Notes: a model not told the origin generated them from the letters alone. Shown: positions 34,704 to 44,146, counted from the stretch's first letter. The stretch is 64,000 nucleotides of DNA from JAJDAT01 sp964570665 (GCA_964570665.1 CAZMZH010000003.1:124001-188000); one strand, 5' to 3'. Numbers and translations are program-made.

Positions 34704-35804
34704 ATGGAGGAAAAACATTACTGGGTTGCTTTGAACATGGTTCAAGGAATTGGCAGAACTTTGTTTCGTCGTCTACTAGAACGGCGAGGGTCTGTTCGCC
34801 ACGTTTTTAGCTCTTCCCTGAAGCAATTGTTAGAAGTTCCGGGTATCGGCGAAAAAACAGCTAAAGAGATTTTAAGCTTTGATGTTGAAAACCGCGTTGA
34901 ACGCGAATGGAATTTAGCCGATAAATTAAATTGTCGAATTTTGACCTTGGAGTCGGAAGATTATCCGAGGATATTAAAAACGATTTACGATCCGCCGCCG
35001 GTTCTTTATTTGGAAGGAACCTCGCTGAACGAAAATCCGGCGACGTTGGCAGTTGTAGGAACTCGGGCGCCTTCCGCTTATGGGAAGAATGCTGCCGAGA
35101 GGTTGACGCGAGATTTAGCCGCGCAAGGGGTATGTATTGTGAGTGGAATGGCTCGTGGAATAGATACGATAGCTCACAAAAGCGCGCTCGAAGAAAAAAG
35201 CCAAACTGTAGCTGTATTAGGTTGTGGGTTAGCGAATACCTATCCTCCGGAAAACTTTGGATTGAGGAAACGGATAGCGGAAAACGGAGTGGTGGTTTCT
35301 GAGTTTCCTATGACGCAAAAACCGGATAAATCTAATTTCCCAGCGCGGAACAGGGTGATTAGCGGGTTATCGATAGGAACTTTGGTGGTCGAAGCGGGGG
35401 CGAAAAGCGGTACTTTAATTACTGCCCAATGCGCGGTCGAGCAAGGACGAGATATTTTTGCGGTACCGGGAAATATTTTATCGCCAAAGAGTAAAGGGAC
35501 TCATTATTTAATAAATAATGGCGCCAAGTTAGTGGATAGCGCGGACTCTATAATAGAAGAGTTTCCCGAATACATTAAAAATGTGCTAAAAAACGTTCAA
35601 ACTGAAAAAACCGTAGCGTTGGAATTAAACGAGCGGGAAGAAAAGTTGATGAAATACATTACGTTTGAAGAAGTTCATATTGACACATTGATTGAAAATT
35701 GTGCGTTATCTCCAGCGGAAGTTTCCGCAGTTTTAATTCAATTAGAACTTAAGGGGTTGATCCGGCAATTGGAAGGCAAACGCTTTGTCTCTAATTGCCA
35801 ATAA
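34704..35804 (+). CDS. dprA: DNA processing protein DprA (Smf)
   Basis: A 366-residue protein that loads RecA on incoming single-stranded DNA during transformation. The N-terminal part has helix-hairpin-helix-like residues (LLEVPGIGEKTAKEIL), followed by the Rossmann core VVGTRAPSAYG, IVSGMARGIDTIAHKSAL, VLGCGLANTYPPEN, FPARNRVISGLS and VEAGAKSGTLITAQ. A winged-helix C-terminal domain (about 305-366) ends it. The ATG at 34704 is chosen; an in-frame TTG at 34662 adds 14 unlikely residues. It is followed by topA and trmFO, a widely kept order. Confidence 0.95.
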   Translation: MEEKHYWVALNMVQGIGRTLFRRLLERRGSVRHVFSSSLKQLLEVPGIGEKTAKEILSFDVENRVEREWNLADKLNCRILTLESEDYPRILKTIYDPPPVLYLEGTSLNENPATLAVVGTRAPSAYGKNAAERLTRDLAAQGVCIVSGMARGIDTIAHKSALEEKSQTVAVLGCGLANTYPPENFGLRKRIAENGVVVSEFPMTQKPDKSNFPARNRVISGLSIGTLVVEAGAKSGTLITAQCAVEQGRDIFAVPGNILSPKSKGTHYLINNGAKLVDSADSIIEEFPEYIKNVLKNVQTEKTVALELNEREEKLMKYITFEEVHIDTLIENCALSPAEVSAVLIQLELKGLIRQLEGKRFVSNCQ

Positions 35805-35819
35805 AGCGAAGGATGCGAA

Positions 35820-38090
35820 ATGGGTAAATCGTTATTGATTGTCGAGTCACCGGCTAAAGTTGCAACATTAAAGAAGATCGTAGGCAAAGACTTTATTATT
35901 AAAGCCTCAGTGGGGCATTTAAAGGATTTGCCAAAGAAAAAACTAGGGGTTGATGTCGATAAAAATTTTGAACCTAGTTATATTACGATTAGAGGTAAAG
36001 GAAAGATTCTTGACGAATTAAAATCAGCCGCAAAAAAATCCGACAATATTTACCTGGCTCCCGACCCCGATCGCGAAGGCGAGGCAATTGCCTACCATAT
36101 AGAAAATGAAGTTGCGAAACACACGAAGGGTAAAATTTTCCGAGTTTCTTTTAATGAAATTACGAAAAAAGCGGTTATGGAGGCCATCAATAACCCAACC
36201 GAATTAAACGTTAATAGGGTTAATGCGCAACAAGCGCGTCGAGTTTTAGATAGGCTCGTTGGTTATAAAATAAGTCCGCTATTGTGGAAGAAAGTTCAAC
36301 GCGGTCTTAGCGCCGGTCGCGTGCAATCGGTAGCTCTTCGTATTTTGGTGGATAGAGAAAAAGAAATTCAAGCTTTCAAAACGGTAGAATATTGGTCCAT
36401 TAGCGTTAATATGGAAGGATCGGCGCTTCCAGAATTTGAAGCCAAGCTCGCGAAAGTAGGAGACGAGAAGGCGGAAATTCATAATCAAGAAGAAGCGGAC
36501 GCTATTGTTAAGAAAGTTGAAGCCAGCGATTTTGTGTTGGAAAGCATAACGCGGAAGGAAAGAAAGCGAAAACCAACGGCGCCATTTATTACCAGCGCTT
36601 TGCAACAAGAAGCCTCGCGAAAATACCGGTTCACCCCTAAAAAAACTATGATGCTGGCGCAAAGGTTATATGAAGGCGTGACCATGGGTAAAAAAGGAAC
36701 GGTCGCTCTTATAACCTATATGCGTACCGATTCAACGCGTCTTTCCGACGAAGCATTGGGCCAAGTTCGGGAATATGTTGGTAGTAAATACGGCAAAGAC
36801 TATTTACCGGATTCTCCTAATCTTTATAAAAGCAAGAAAAGCGCGCAAGAAGCGCATGAAGCCATTAGGCCAACCGACGTCAACCTTGAGCCAAAATCAA
36901 TCAAAGATCATTTAGAAAAAGATATGTTTTTATTATACGAGTTAATTTGGGCTCGTACTGTAGCTTGTCAGATGACTCCAGCCGTTTTCGACGCGACAAC
37001 GTTTGATATTCATGCCGCAGATTGCTTGTTTCGCGCTAATGGTTCCGTAATGAAATTCCCAGGTTTCATGAAAGCTTATGTTGAAACGGAAGAAGAAACA
37101 GAAACTCAGACCGAGCCAGAGGGTGGCAAGCCGGGAGATCGATTATTGCCTGCCTTGAAAAAAGGCGAAGTTCTAAAGATGAAAAAGATTGATCCCGAAC
37201 AGCATTTCACCCAACCGCCTCCGCGTTATTCAGAAGCGGCGTTGGTAAAAGCTCTCGAAGAACAAGGTATTGGTCGGCCTAGTACTTATGCGCCCATTAT
37301 CAGCGTTATTAAGGATAGAGAGTACGCTACATCGGAAGAAAGAAGATTGATTCCAACCGAGTTGGGTAATTTGGTGACAGAGTTGTTGGTGGAAAGTTTT
37401 CCAGATATTTTAACGTCGGAATTTACCGCTAATATGGAAGACCAACTGGACCAAATCGAAGATGGAAAGACTCAATGGAAAAAGGCGCTGAAAGATTTTT
37501 ATACGCCTTTCGAAAAAGAGTTGGAAATTGCAGAGAAGAAAATGCGCGACATCAAGGCGGAAGTTGAAGAGACCGACGAGGTCTGCGAAAAATGCCAAAG
37601 CCCAATGATAATCAAGAGGGGTCGATTTGGAAAATTTATGGCGTGTTCTGCTTATCCGGAATGTAAAAGCACTAAGCCATTGCCTGGCGAAGAAGGGACG
37701 GGTCCTAATGGGGAGCCGGAGAAAATAGAAGGCAAATGCGATAAATGCGAGTCTGAGTTAATTCTTAAAATGGGCCGGTTTGGAAAGTTCATCGCCTGTT
37801 CGAATTATCCAGATTGTAAGTTCACTAAGCCTGTTAGTTTAGGCGTTGACTGCCCCGAAGCCGATTGCAAAGGGTACATTTCTAGTAGACGTTCTAAAAA
37901 AGGCCGGAATTTTTACGGTTGTAGCGAATATCCTAATTGTAAATTCGTTTCTTGGGATAAGCCGGTAAAAGAGGGATGTCCAGAGTCTGAATGCGACTCT
38001 CCTTATCTCGTGGAAAAATGGAAGAAGAACGAAGGTAAGTTTGTTCTGTGTCCTAAATGCGGATTCAAAAGAACCGAAGAAGCTGCTTGA
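35820..38090 (+). CDS. topA: DNA topoisomerase I
   Basis: A 756-residue type IA topoisomerase. The Toprim domain starts KSLLIVESPAKVATLKKI and holds APDPDREGEAIAYHIE. The active-site Tyr is in ALITYMRTDSTRLS, and VQSVALRILVDREKEI and EAHEAIRPTD are also family motifs. The C-terminus has four Cys-rich zinc-ribbon units, two with near-identical GRFGKF spacers. It relaxes negative supercoils. Confidence 0.97.
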   Translation: MGKSLLIVESPAKVATLKKIVGKDFIIKASVGHLKDLPKKKLGVDVDKNFEPSYITIRGKGKILDELKSAAKKSDNIYLAPDPDREGEAIAYHIENEVAKHTKGKIFRVSFNEITKKAVMEAINNPTELNVNRVNAQQARRVLDRLVGYKISPLLWKKVQRGLSAGRVQSVALRILVDREKEIQAFKTVEYWSISVNMEGSALPEFEAKLAKVGDEKAEIHNQEEADAIVKKVEASDFVLESITRKERKRKPTAPFITSALQQEASRKYRFTPKKTMMLAQRLYEGVTMGKKGTVALITYMRTDSTRLSDEALGQVREYVGSKYGKDYLPDSPNLYKSKKSAQEAHEAIRPTDVNLEPKSIKDHLEKDMFLLYELIWARTVACQMTPAVFDATTFDIHAADCLFRANGSVMKFPGFMKAYVETEEETETQTEPEGGKPGDRLLPALKKGEVLKMKKIDPEQHFTQPPPRYSEAALVKALEEQGIGRPSTYAPIISVIKDREYATSEERRLIPTELGNLVTELLVESFPDILTSEFTANMEDQLDQIEDGKTQWKKALKDFYTPFEKELEIAEKKMRDIKAEVEETDEVCEKCQSPMIIKRGRFGKFMACSAYPECKSTKPLPGEEGTGPNGEPEKIEGKCDKCESELILKMGRFGKFIACSNYPDCKFTKPVSLGVDCPEADCKGYISSRRSKKGRNFYGCSEYPNCKFVSWDKPVKEGCPESECDSPYLVEKWKKNEGKFVLCPKCGFKRTEEAA

Positions 38091-38143
38091 TGATTTTATT
38101 GAGCGCTGTTTGAAAAAAGGACTGAGATAATAAAGTGTTTGTT

Positions 38144-38262
38144 GCGTGTCATCCTGAAGCGAATCTTTAGGTTCGGTGAAGGATCTCGCCCCGATCCAAT
38201 AAATGTCACCCGCAGCTTGTGCTGAGCATAGCCGAAGTAGCTCTCGAAGGGCGACAACCTCT
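38144..38262. repeat. Dispersed intergenic repeat (two arms)
   Basis: The first part (GTGTCATCCTGAAGCGAA to GGATCTCGCC, about 38146-38190) matches the element at 49954-49987 in its ends, TCATCC and GGATCTCGCC. The second part (TGTCACCCGCAGC to GAAGGGCGACAA) is of the same general type as the segment at 41491. These short elements are common between genes in many bacterial genomes. It inflates the trmFO frame upstream of its true start. Confidence 0.65.
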
Positions 38263-38286
38263 AAAAAAGTTTCAAATCCAATTTCT

Positions 38287-39597
38287 ATGCAACGGTTGAC
38301 CGTTATAGGCGCGGGACTTGCGGGTTCCGAAGCCGCTTGGCAAGCCGCCGAACGCGGGATATCCGTTACCCTTTATGAAATGCGCCCCACTGTGGGAACG
38401 CCTGCGCATCAATCCGACCAATGCGCCGAGCTCGTTTGTAGTAATTCTCTAGGGTCCAACCTTCCCGGTTCTGCGCCCCATTTACTAAAGGAAGAATTAC
38501 GTCGATTAGGATCGCTCGTCATGCGTTCGGCCGATAGGCATGCGGTGCCGGCTGGCGGCGCCTTAGCTGTAGATCGCGATTTGTATGGAAAAGAAATTAC
38601 GCAAGCCTTGGAAAATCATCCAAACATCGAGTTTCGTAGAGAAGAGTTAAAGAATATCCCAAAAGATCGACCGGTGATAATTGCTACCGGTCCTTTGACC
38701 TCCCCCGACTTATCGGAAGAAATCGCGCAAATTATTGGAAGCGAGCATTTATATTTTTACGATGCGCTTTCTCCCATTATCGATGCCGACACCATAGATT
38801 ATTCCAAAGCTTTTTTTGCGTCGCGTTATGGGAAAGGGACGGACGATTATTTAAATTGCCCGATGAACCGGGAACAATACCAAAACTTTGTGAACGAAAT
38901 AAATGGCGCGAAGAAAGTCGTTTTTAAATCGTTCGAAAAAGCCGCTTATTTTGAAGGGTGTGTCCCTATAGAAGAATTGGCAAGGCGCGGCGAAAAAACA
39001 TTGGCGTTTGGACCGTTAAAGCCCGTTGGTTTGAATCACCCAGAAACCGGCGAAAAATATGCCGCTGTGCTTCAGCTACGGAAAGAAAATAAAGAAGGGA
39101 CCGCTTTTAATTTGGTAGGTTGCCAAACTAAAATGACCTATCCCGAACAGAAACGCGTATTTCGAATGGCTCCAGGCTTGGAGAACGCCGAGTTTTTTCG
39201 TTATGGAGCCATCCACAGGAATACCTATATCAATGCCCCGGATTCTTTGAACCGCGACTTGAGTTTGAAGACCGACCCAGATCTTTACTTCGCCGGCCAA
39301 ATTGTTGGAGTGGAAGGGTATGTGGAGTCCTGCGCCATGGGTATGATTTCCGGACTAGGTATCGCTCGAAAGCTATTAGACCAACCGTTTGAATTACCGC
39401 CCTCCCAAACCGCGATTGGCGCGTTATTAGATTATGTGAGCGAGAATCGAAAAGCCAATTACCAGCCGATGAATATCAATTTTGGACTGTTTTTACAAGA
39501 AGGCCCTCGTGAACGGGACAAAAAACTCCGCAACGCGAAAATTGTGCAACACGCTCTCGACGCGCAAGAACAGTGGATGAAAGAATTTGCGAGTTAG
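38287..39597 (+). CDS. trmFO: Methylenetetrahydrofolate--tRNA-(uracil-5-)-methyltransferase
   Basis: A 436-residue FAD enzyme (formerly Gid) that makes 5-methyluridine at tRNA position 54 with methylenetetrahydrofolate. The FAD-binding start is RLTVIGAGLAGSEAAWQAAERG, followed by CAELVCSNSLGSNLP with a conserved Cys, YFEGCVPIEELARRG, and FAGQIVGVEGYVESCAMG near the C-terminus. I start it at the ATG at 38287, which gives the normal family length; the frame continues upstream only through the repeat. It completes the dprA-topA-trmFO order. No xerC or hslV follows, unlike in several other phyla. Confidence 0.96.
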   Translation: MQRLTVIGAGLAGSEAAWQAAERGISVTLYEMRPTVGTPAHQSDQCAELVCSNSLGSNLPGSAPHLLKEELRRLGSLVMRSADRHAVPAGGALAVDRDLYGKEITQALENHPNIEFRREELKNIPKDRPVIIATGPLTSPDLSEEIAQIIGSEHLYFYDALSPIIDADTIDYSKAFFASRYGKGTDDYLNCPMNREQYQNFVNEINGAKKVVFKSFEKAAYFEGCVPIEELARRGEKTLAFGPLKPVGLNHPETGEKYAAVLQLRKENKEGTAFNLVGCQTKMTYPEQKRVFRMAPGLENAEFFRYGAIHRNTYINAPDSLNRDLSLKTDPDLYFAGQIVGVEGYVESCAMGMISGLGIARKLLDQPFELPPSQTAIGALLDYVSENRKANYQPMNINFGLFLQEGPRERDKKLRNAKIVQHALDAQEQWMKEFAS

Positions 39598-39769
39598 TTT
39601 TTACTTAGTAGTTTTTTATAGTTGTAGTTAAGTGAACCAGTATTTACTTCTTTACTGATATTTAGACGGTGTTTTCTTAAAAAATAGGTTATGATTTCTT
39701 ATAGGTTATATAGGAAATGCTTTAAGCGTTTCCTGAGGTTTTACTACCCATTTGATCTCGTGACTTCTG

Positions 39770-41458
39770 ATGTTGAAAAATCGTCAAATTCGACCGATCC
39801 TTTTCAATTGCGCCGCTGCCGGATTTTTGCTGGTCGTTTTTTTCTCCATTATGGAGCTCGGTTTGCGCTGGGGCGAAGCGGACACGAAGGTTATCGACAA
39901 GAACTGGGTCCAGACCCATATTTCTTATAATAAAGACGGTTTTCGCGATAAAGATTATTCTTTTAGAAAACCAGACGACGTTTTCCGAATTCTGATCATT
40001 GGCGATTCGCAAACGTTTGGTCATGGAATTGATCGCCTTGAAGACACTTACCCCAAAAAATTAGAAACTCGTCTCAATGCCGCCGCAGGTTCTAAAAAGT
40101 TTGAAGTATTGAGTTTTGCTCGACCAGGTTGGAACTCAGACTCTCATGTTCAATATTTATATAAAAAGGGACTGAACTATCAGCCGGATTTAATCATACT
40201 ATCTCTTTATCATAACGATATCCTTCCGCCAGCTTTTTTTGATTGCGACAGTACCGATTTGGATCTTGTCGACTCCTCTCATTTTTTGAGTCCTATATTA
40301 ACAAGCTCATCGGTTTACCGTTTTTTAAAATTTAGGATTAATCGCGGTTTAGAAGCGACAGGTCGGAAGCCAGATTACTTACAATGTCGTAAGCAAATTT
40401 ATAATTCCCGTGGTTGGGATATGCAAAGGGTTTATCTGGATACGATAGTAGGAACGGCTAAGCTTAATAAAATCCATTTTATGATGGCTGTTATCCCTGT
40501 TTTATTTAAATTAGACGACGATTACCCGATGCAGTTTGCTCACGATCAGTTAGCAAAATTTTGCGATGACCGAGGTTTGGAATGCGTCGATTTCTTTGAG
40601 AAAGCGATTCGTGGATCGGATGCGCGGGAATTTATTGTTTCGGAAGGAGATCGACATTTGAACGAAAAGGGCGCCGAACTGGTTGCGAATGCTTTTTTTG
40701 ATACATTGAAACCGTTGACGAAAATAAAGGGATTAGAACGTTTTCACAGAGCTTTTGAATTGAAAGAATTGCTTACAGGGGGCTCTTACTTTGAAAAAAT
40801 TAGCGGTGGTTTGAACAAGCTCGATTCTCCCGACGGATTGATATCCGTTTCGACAAAAGATTTCCAGTTAATGGCGTTTAAAGACGTTGAACGTTATTCA
40901 TTTGTGAAAACCGTGATGGAGCCTAGAACGAGCCAAAGAAAAGCGCTCGGTCAAATAAATTTAGATAAACGTGGCCGGTTTTTGTCTTCTGAAATGGCCG
41001 ATTATTCTTCCTTAGGCGGTAAGCTGGTGAGAAAAGAAAAATGGAACGATACGGTAAGCGGGAAAGAACGTAGAATTTTATTAGCTAATAAACGCGGCCA
41101 TTTGAGAACCGACGAAAAAGAGTTTTATCCGTTTAAATATGTCTCGACTTTTCAAGAAGACTTGGATACATTCTTTTGGAAGTTAGAAATTCGCAAGAAT
41201 GAATTTTTTCTAGATCCTTTTACGCTTGAGTCATCTATATTTTATCCAAGTCGCGCTAAGTTGAGACGGCCCGAGGGTAAAGAAGTTTTCCGGGCGCTCA
41301 GGTTTTATAGGGATTTTTACTTTTATGAAAAAAGCGGGAAATTCTACTCCGATTCTTTAGCTCAAGAAATCATTGATCGAAAACCCTATCCGGAAGCGGT
41401 ACGCGCCGCGAAACGATATTTTCAAATTCCCGCCGAAATTTTAGCCAGTATTCAATAG
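39770..41458 (+). CDS. Membrane-anchored SGNH-hydrolase-like protein
   Basis: A 562-residue protein. One membrane helix (about 10-28, ILFNCAAAGFLLVVFFSI) anchors it. The SGNH domain shows FRILIIGDSQTFGHGID (nucleophile Ser), FARPGWNSDSH, LIILSLYHNDI and a late VSEGDRHLNEKGA carrying the Asp-x-x-His-type residues. The last 240 residues are of unknown fold. It belongs with the DltD/AlgX-like or lipase-type SGNH proteins of the envelope, but the substrate is unknown. The ATG at 39770 lacks a strong SD. The domain is similar in layout to the SGNH part of the gene at the left window edge (both have an FRIL-GDS core and a following PGW). Confidence 0.8.
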   Translation: MLKNRQIRPILFNCAAAGFLLVVFFSIMELGLRWGEADTKVIDKNWVQTHISYNKDGFRDKDYSFRKPDDVFRILIIGDSQTFGHGIDRLEDTYPKKLETRLNAAAGSKKFEVLSFARPGWNSDSHVQYLYKKGLNYQPDLIILSLYHNDILPPAFFDCDSTDLDLVDSSHFLSPILTSSSVYRFLKFRINRGLEATGRKPDYLQCRKQIYNSRGWDMQRVYLDTIVGTAKLNKIHFMMAVIPVLFKLDDDYPMQFAHDQLAKFCDDRGLECVDFFEKAIRGSDAREFIVSEGDRHLNEKGAELVANAFFDTLKPLTKIKGLERFHRAFELKELLTGGSYFEKISGGLNKLDSPDGLISVSTKDFQLMAFKDVERYSFVKTVMEPRTSQRKALGQINLDKRGRFLSSEMADYSSLGGKLVRKEKWNDTVSGKERRILLANKRGHLRTDEKEFYPFKYVSTFQEDLDTFFWKLEIRKNEFFLDPFTLESSIFYPSRAKLRRPEGKEVFRALRFYRDFYFYEKSGKFYSDSLAQEIIDRKPYPEAVRAAKRYFQIPAEILASIQ

Positions 41459-41485
41459 TTTTTTAGGCGCCACAGAGTTATTGAG

Positions 41486-41518
41486 TTGAGGTCGCAGTTC
41501 GACAGGCTTACTGTGACA
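41486..41518. repeat. Short dispersed repeat segment
   Basis: The stretch TCGCAGTTCGACAGGCTTAC with the following TGTGACATT is of the well-known intergenic type (GTCAC...CTGTCGAA... read in reverse), similar in kind to the second arm at 38205-38262. It lies between the SGNH and nuclease genes. Confidence 0.5.
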
Positions 41519-41550
41519 TTAATAATTTCTTCCTCTCTATTCCCTATGCC

Positions 41551-42357
41551 ATGATGAATTTTTCAAAGATACCTCTAATTGCCATATCAATTTTTGTTAC
41601 GTTGCTGACGGCATTTGAAGATCGTTCTTTTGCTTGGGGGCCAATGGGCCATTCGATTATTGGAGAAATCGCTCAATCCAAACTATCGCTAGTTGCGACA
41701 CAAGCGATTCGAGAAAAGTTGCATTCCCCTTCTTTGAGAAATATCGCCAACTGGGCGGATCATGTCAAAAAAAAGAGAAAACAAAAACCTTGGCATTACA
41801 CAAATATCCCCGAAGGAATCTTAGATTACAAACGACATCGTGATTGTCCCACGAGAGATTGCGTAACCGAAGTCATACCCAAAATGGCGCAAACTTTAGC
41901 AAATCGGAGGGAACCTATAAAGAGTCGCCGGGAGGCTCTGAAATATTTAGTACATTTTGTTGGAGACATTCATCAGCCGTTACATCTGGGGTACGCTAAC
42001 GATAGGGGAGGAAACCGGGTTTCTTTGCGGTATAGAGGCAGGAACACCAATCTACACGCTTTGTGGGATCAGGGATTAATCCAACGAGGAAGAAAAAGTT
42101 TGGTACAATACGCTCGACGATTGAATTGCAGAAAGTCCGTTAATATCCCCTTAAAAAACTTGCGCGACGAGGTAATTCAATGGGGACTTGAATCTCGAAA
42201 AATCGTCTTAAATTCTGTTTATAATTTTGATCAAAGATCGGGAATATCCCCGAATTACATTGCGAAGAGTCGTAGAATTTTAAATCGACGAATGTGTAAG
42301 GCTGGAAACAGGCTGGCGGGTATTTTGAATCAAATTTTTGCTTCCAATAGGAGATAA
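41551..42357 (+). CDS. Secreted S1/P1-family nuclease
   Basis: A 268-residue zinc-dependent nuclease. A signal peptide covers residues 1-28 (LIAISIFVTLLTAF...SFA), and cleavage after Ala28 leaves Trp29 first, which is the N-terminal zinc ligand in this family. Further zinc ligands are visible in WGPMGHSIIGEIA (His34), NWADHVKK (Asp70), the conserved HFVGDIHQPLHLG and LHALWDQGL. P1-type nucleases cut single-stranded RNA/DNA and may release 3'-phosphate from nucleotides. The protein is shorter and more basic than fungal members. The role may be nucleic-acid scavenging in the periplasm. The end of the gene contains the SD of the next gene. Confidence 0.9.
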   Translation: MMNFSKIPLIAISIFVTLLTAFEDRSFAWGPMGHSIIGEIAQSKLSLVATQAIREKLHSPSLRNIANWADHVKKKRKQKPWHYTNIPEGILDYKRHRDCPTRDCVTEVIPKMAQTLANRREPIKSRREALKYLVHFVGDIHQPLHLGYANDRGGNRVSLRYRGRNTNLHALWDQGLIQRGRKSLVQYARRLNCRKSVNIPLKNLRDEVIQWGLESRKIVLNSVYNFDQRSGISPNYIAKSRRILNRRMCKAGNRLAGILNQIFASNRR

Positions 42358-42361
42358 GGTT

Positions 42362-43084
42362 TTGACCGAAGAAAATCCATTTTATTTTAGACAGTTGCTT
42401 TCGGGCAGGGATTTTGCGAAATCCGACGTTCCCGCTCAACAAATGGCCAATTTTGTTTACTTGATAGGCGATAAGATCACTAAAGAGTGTATGGTAATAG
42501 ATCCCGCTTACGATATTGACGATTTGTTAAAGATTGTAGAAACGGACGGCATGAAATTAACGGGCGCTTTGGTGACTCATTATCACCCCGACCATGTTGG
42601 CGGTCATATTTTTGGCATGGATATTAAAGGGCTCCCCGACTTGATGGATAGGAACCCTGTTCCGGTTTATGTCAATAAACACGAGGCCGAAGGCGTTAAG
42701 CAGGTTACGGGAATCTCAATGACCGACATGAAACTAGTAGATGGAGAAGATACGGTTAAAATAGGATCTATCGAAATTGCTTGCCTCCACACTCCAGGGC
42801 ATACGCCAGGATCGCAATGTTTCCGCGTACAGGACAATCTAGTTGCCGGCGATACTTTGTTTTTGCAAGGTTGTGGCCGAGTTGATTTGCCGGGCGGCGA
42901 TAGCGAGACGTTGTTTCATACTTTAACTACCAAACTCTCTAAAATTCAAGACGAGGTTATTTTATTTCCCGGGCATAACTACGGCGGCGACGGCGGTTCA
43001 GCGCCCATGGGCGAACTGCGCGAAACTAATTCATATTTAAAAATAAATCGGCTCGAAGAGTGGTTTATGTTGATGGGGCGTTAA
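42362..43084 (+). CDS. Metallo-beta-lactamase-fold hydrolase, glyoxalase II-like
   Basis: A 240-residue MBL-fold enzyme with two-metal site: VTHYHPDHVGGH, LHTPGHTPGS, VAGDTLF and LFPGHNYGG. The layout is that of the glyoxalase II/persulfide-dioxygenase group; the substrate cannot be assigned. The start is TTG at 42362 with GGAG (from the tail of the nuclease gene) upstream; an in-frame TTG at 42338 would overlap that gene. It lies 4 bp after the nuclease stop, so they are probably co-transcribed. Confidence 0.85.
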   Translation: MTEENPFYFRQLLSGRDFAKSDVPAQQMANFVYLIGDKITKECMVIDPAYDIDDLLKIVETDGMKLTGALVTHYHPDHVGGHIFGMDIKGLPDLMDRNPVPVYVNKHEAEGVKQVTGISMTDMKLVDGEDTVKIGSIEIACLHTPGHTPGSQCFRVQDNLVAGDTLFLQGCGRVDLPGGDSETLFHTLTTKLSKIQDEVILFPGHNYGGDGGSAPMGELRETNSYLKINRLEEWFMLMGR

Positions 43085-43134
43085 GCTAAGATAGTTATTC
43101 CGCGCAACTTGTTTTTTGAGTTTAAAGCGATGCG

Positions 43135-43269
43135 ATGCTAAAAATAATTTTTTATACAGTTTTATTTAGCTTGTCCCTTCTAATTTTTGATCCCGCCACA
43201 GCAATTGGCGCCATTCTTTTTGCGGCTTTTGCATTGCGTCATTTTTCAGAAAGATCTTCAATTAAATAA
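43135..43269 (+). CDS. Candidate 44-residue membrane peptide
   Basis: ATG frame with a product beginning MLKIIFYTVLFSLSLLIFDP and continuing ATAIGAILFAAFALRHFSE: two hydrophobic stretches around a DPAT turn and a charged end. It stands between the MBL gene and the DUF2797 gene, on the same strand, 24 bp before the latter. The SD is weak. No family is recognised. Confidence 0.4.
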   Translation: MLKIIFYTVLFSLSLLIFDPATAIGAILFAAFALRHFSERSSIK

Positions 43270-43293
43270 AACAAAAGTTAGTAAGGTAAAAAA

Positions 43294-44094
43294 ATGACTA
43301 CAGTCTCCGGACAGTTAGAAAAAATGACCCATGAAGACGGTCAACCTATTGCATACAGCCTCGTCTTAGACGAAGAGCTAACTCCGATTACGAATAGAAT
43401 CGGGCAAAAGACTTCGATTAAATTTTTAGGCAAAATAGAGTGTATTGAATGTAATAAAAAGATCAAAAAAACTTATGGCGAGGGGTATTGCTACCCGTGT
43501 TTTGACAATTTACCTGTAACCGATCTTTGTATGGTAAAGCCGGAGCTTTGCGAGCATGAGTTTGGAGACGAAACCGACCAGGAATATTTTCAGAAATATT
43601 GTAATATCGATCACTTTGTTTATTTATCTCTAACCTCAGGAGTGAAGGTTGGCGTTACCCGCCATTTTAATATTCCGAGTCGTTGGATTGATCAAGGAGC
43701 CATTAAAGGGCTCATAATCGCCAAGACGCCGCAAAGGAAGTTTGCCGGGCAAATTGAAGTGGCTTTGGCAAAACACATGGCGGATAAAACCAATTGGCGA
43801 AAAATGCTAACCGGAGATGTCGAAGAAATTAATTTGGAAGAATTCCGAGAAAAGGCCCTGGAATGGACGCCTGAAGAGTTAAAAAGCTATATAGTTCGAG
43901 ACGAAACTCCGCAAGAATTAGCTTATCCGATCAATGAAAGTCCTAAAAAAGTTTCCAGTCATAATTTAGAAAAAGAGCCAGAGTTTTCTGGCGTGCTGAC
44001 TGGGATCAAGGGACAATACCTTATGTTTGGCAACAAGGTAATCAATTTGAGGAAGTATACGGGGTATTACGTGGAGTTTTCTTTCGAGGATTAA
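43294..44094 (+). CDS. DUF2797 family protein
   Basis: A 266-residue cytoplasmic protein. It starts VSGQLEKMTHEDGQPIAYSLVL and has Cys pairs IECIECNKKIKK and YGEGYCYPCFDN that look like a zinc site, then YLSLTSGVKVGVTRHFNIPSRWIDQGA and KTPQRKFAGQIEVALAKHM. I recognise this as the DUF2797 family, whose function I do not know. An AAGG precedes the ATG. The gene ends just before a strong bidirectional terminator. Confidence 0.85.
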   Translation: MTTVSGQLEKMTHEDGQPIAYSLVLDEELTPITNRIGQKTSIKFLGKIECIECNKKIKKTYGEGYCYPCFDNLPVTDLCMVKPELCEHEFGDETDQEYFQKYCNIDHFVYLSLTSGVKVGVTRHFNIPSRWIDQGAIKGLIIAKTPQRKFAGQIEVALAKHMADKTNWRKMLTGDVEEINLEEFREKALEWTPEELKSYIVRDETPQELAYPINESPKKVSSHNLEKEPEFSGVLTGIKGQYLMFGNKVINLRKYTGYYVEFSFED

Positions 44095-44099
44095 TAAAA

Positions 44100-44134
44100 A
44101 AAAGGCCCGGCTCCCATAGGGAACCGGGCCTTTT
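44100..44134. terminator. Bidirectional intrinsic terminator
   Basis: A 16-bp stem (AAAAGGCCCGGCTCCC with GGGAACCGGGCCTTTT, one mismatch) around a 3-base loop. A- and T-runs on both sides fit termination of both the DUF2797 gene (plus) and the desaturase (minus). Confidence 0.93.
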
Positions 44135-44146
44135 AAAATATATTAT

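Noticed and set aside
38203..38286. N-terminal extension of trmFO by 28 residues
   Set aside because: It is encoded by the dispersed repeat, and the ATG at 38287 gives the normal family start (RLTVIGAGLAG).
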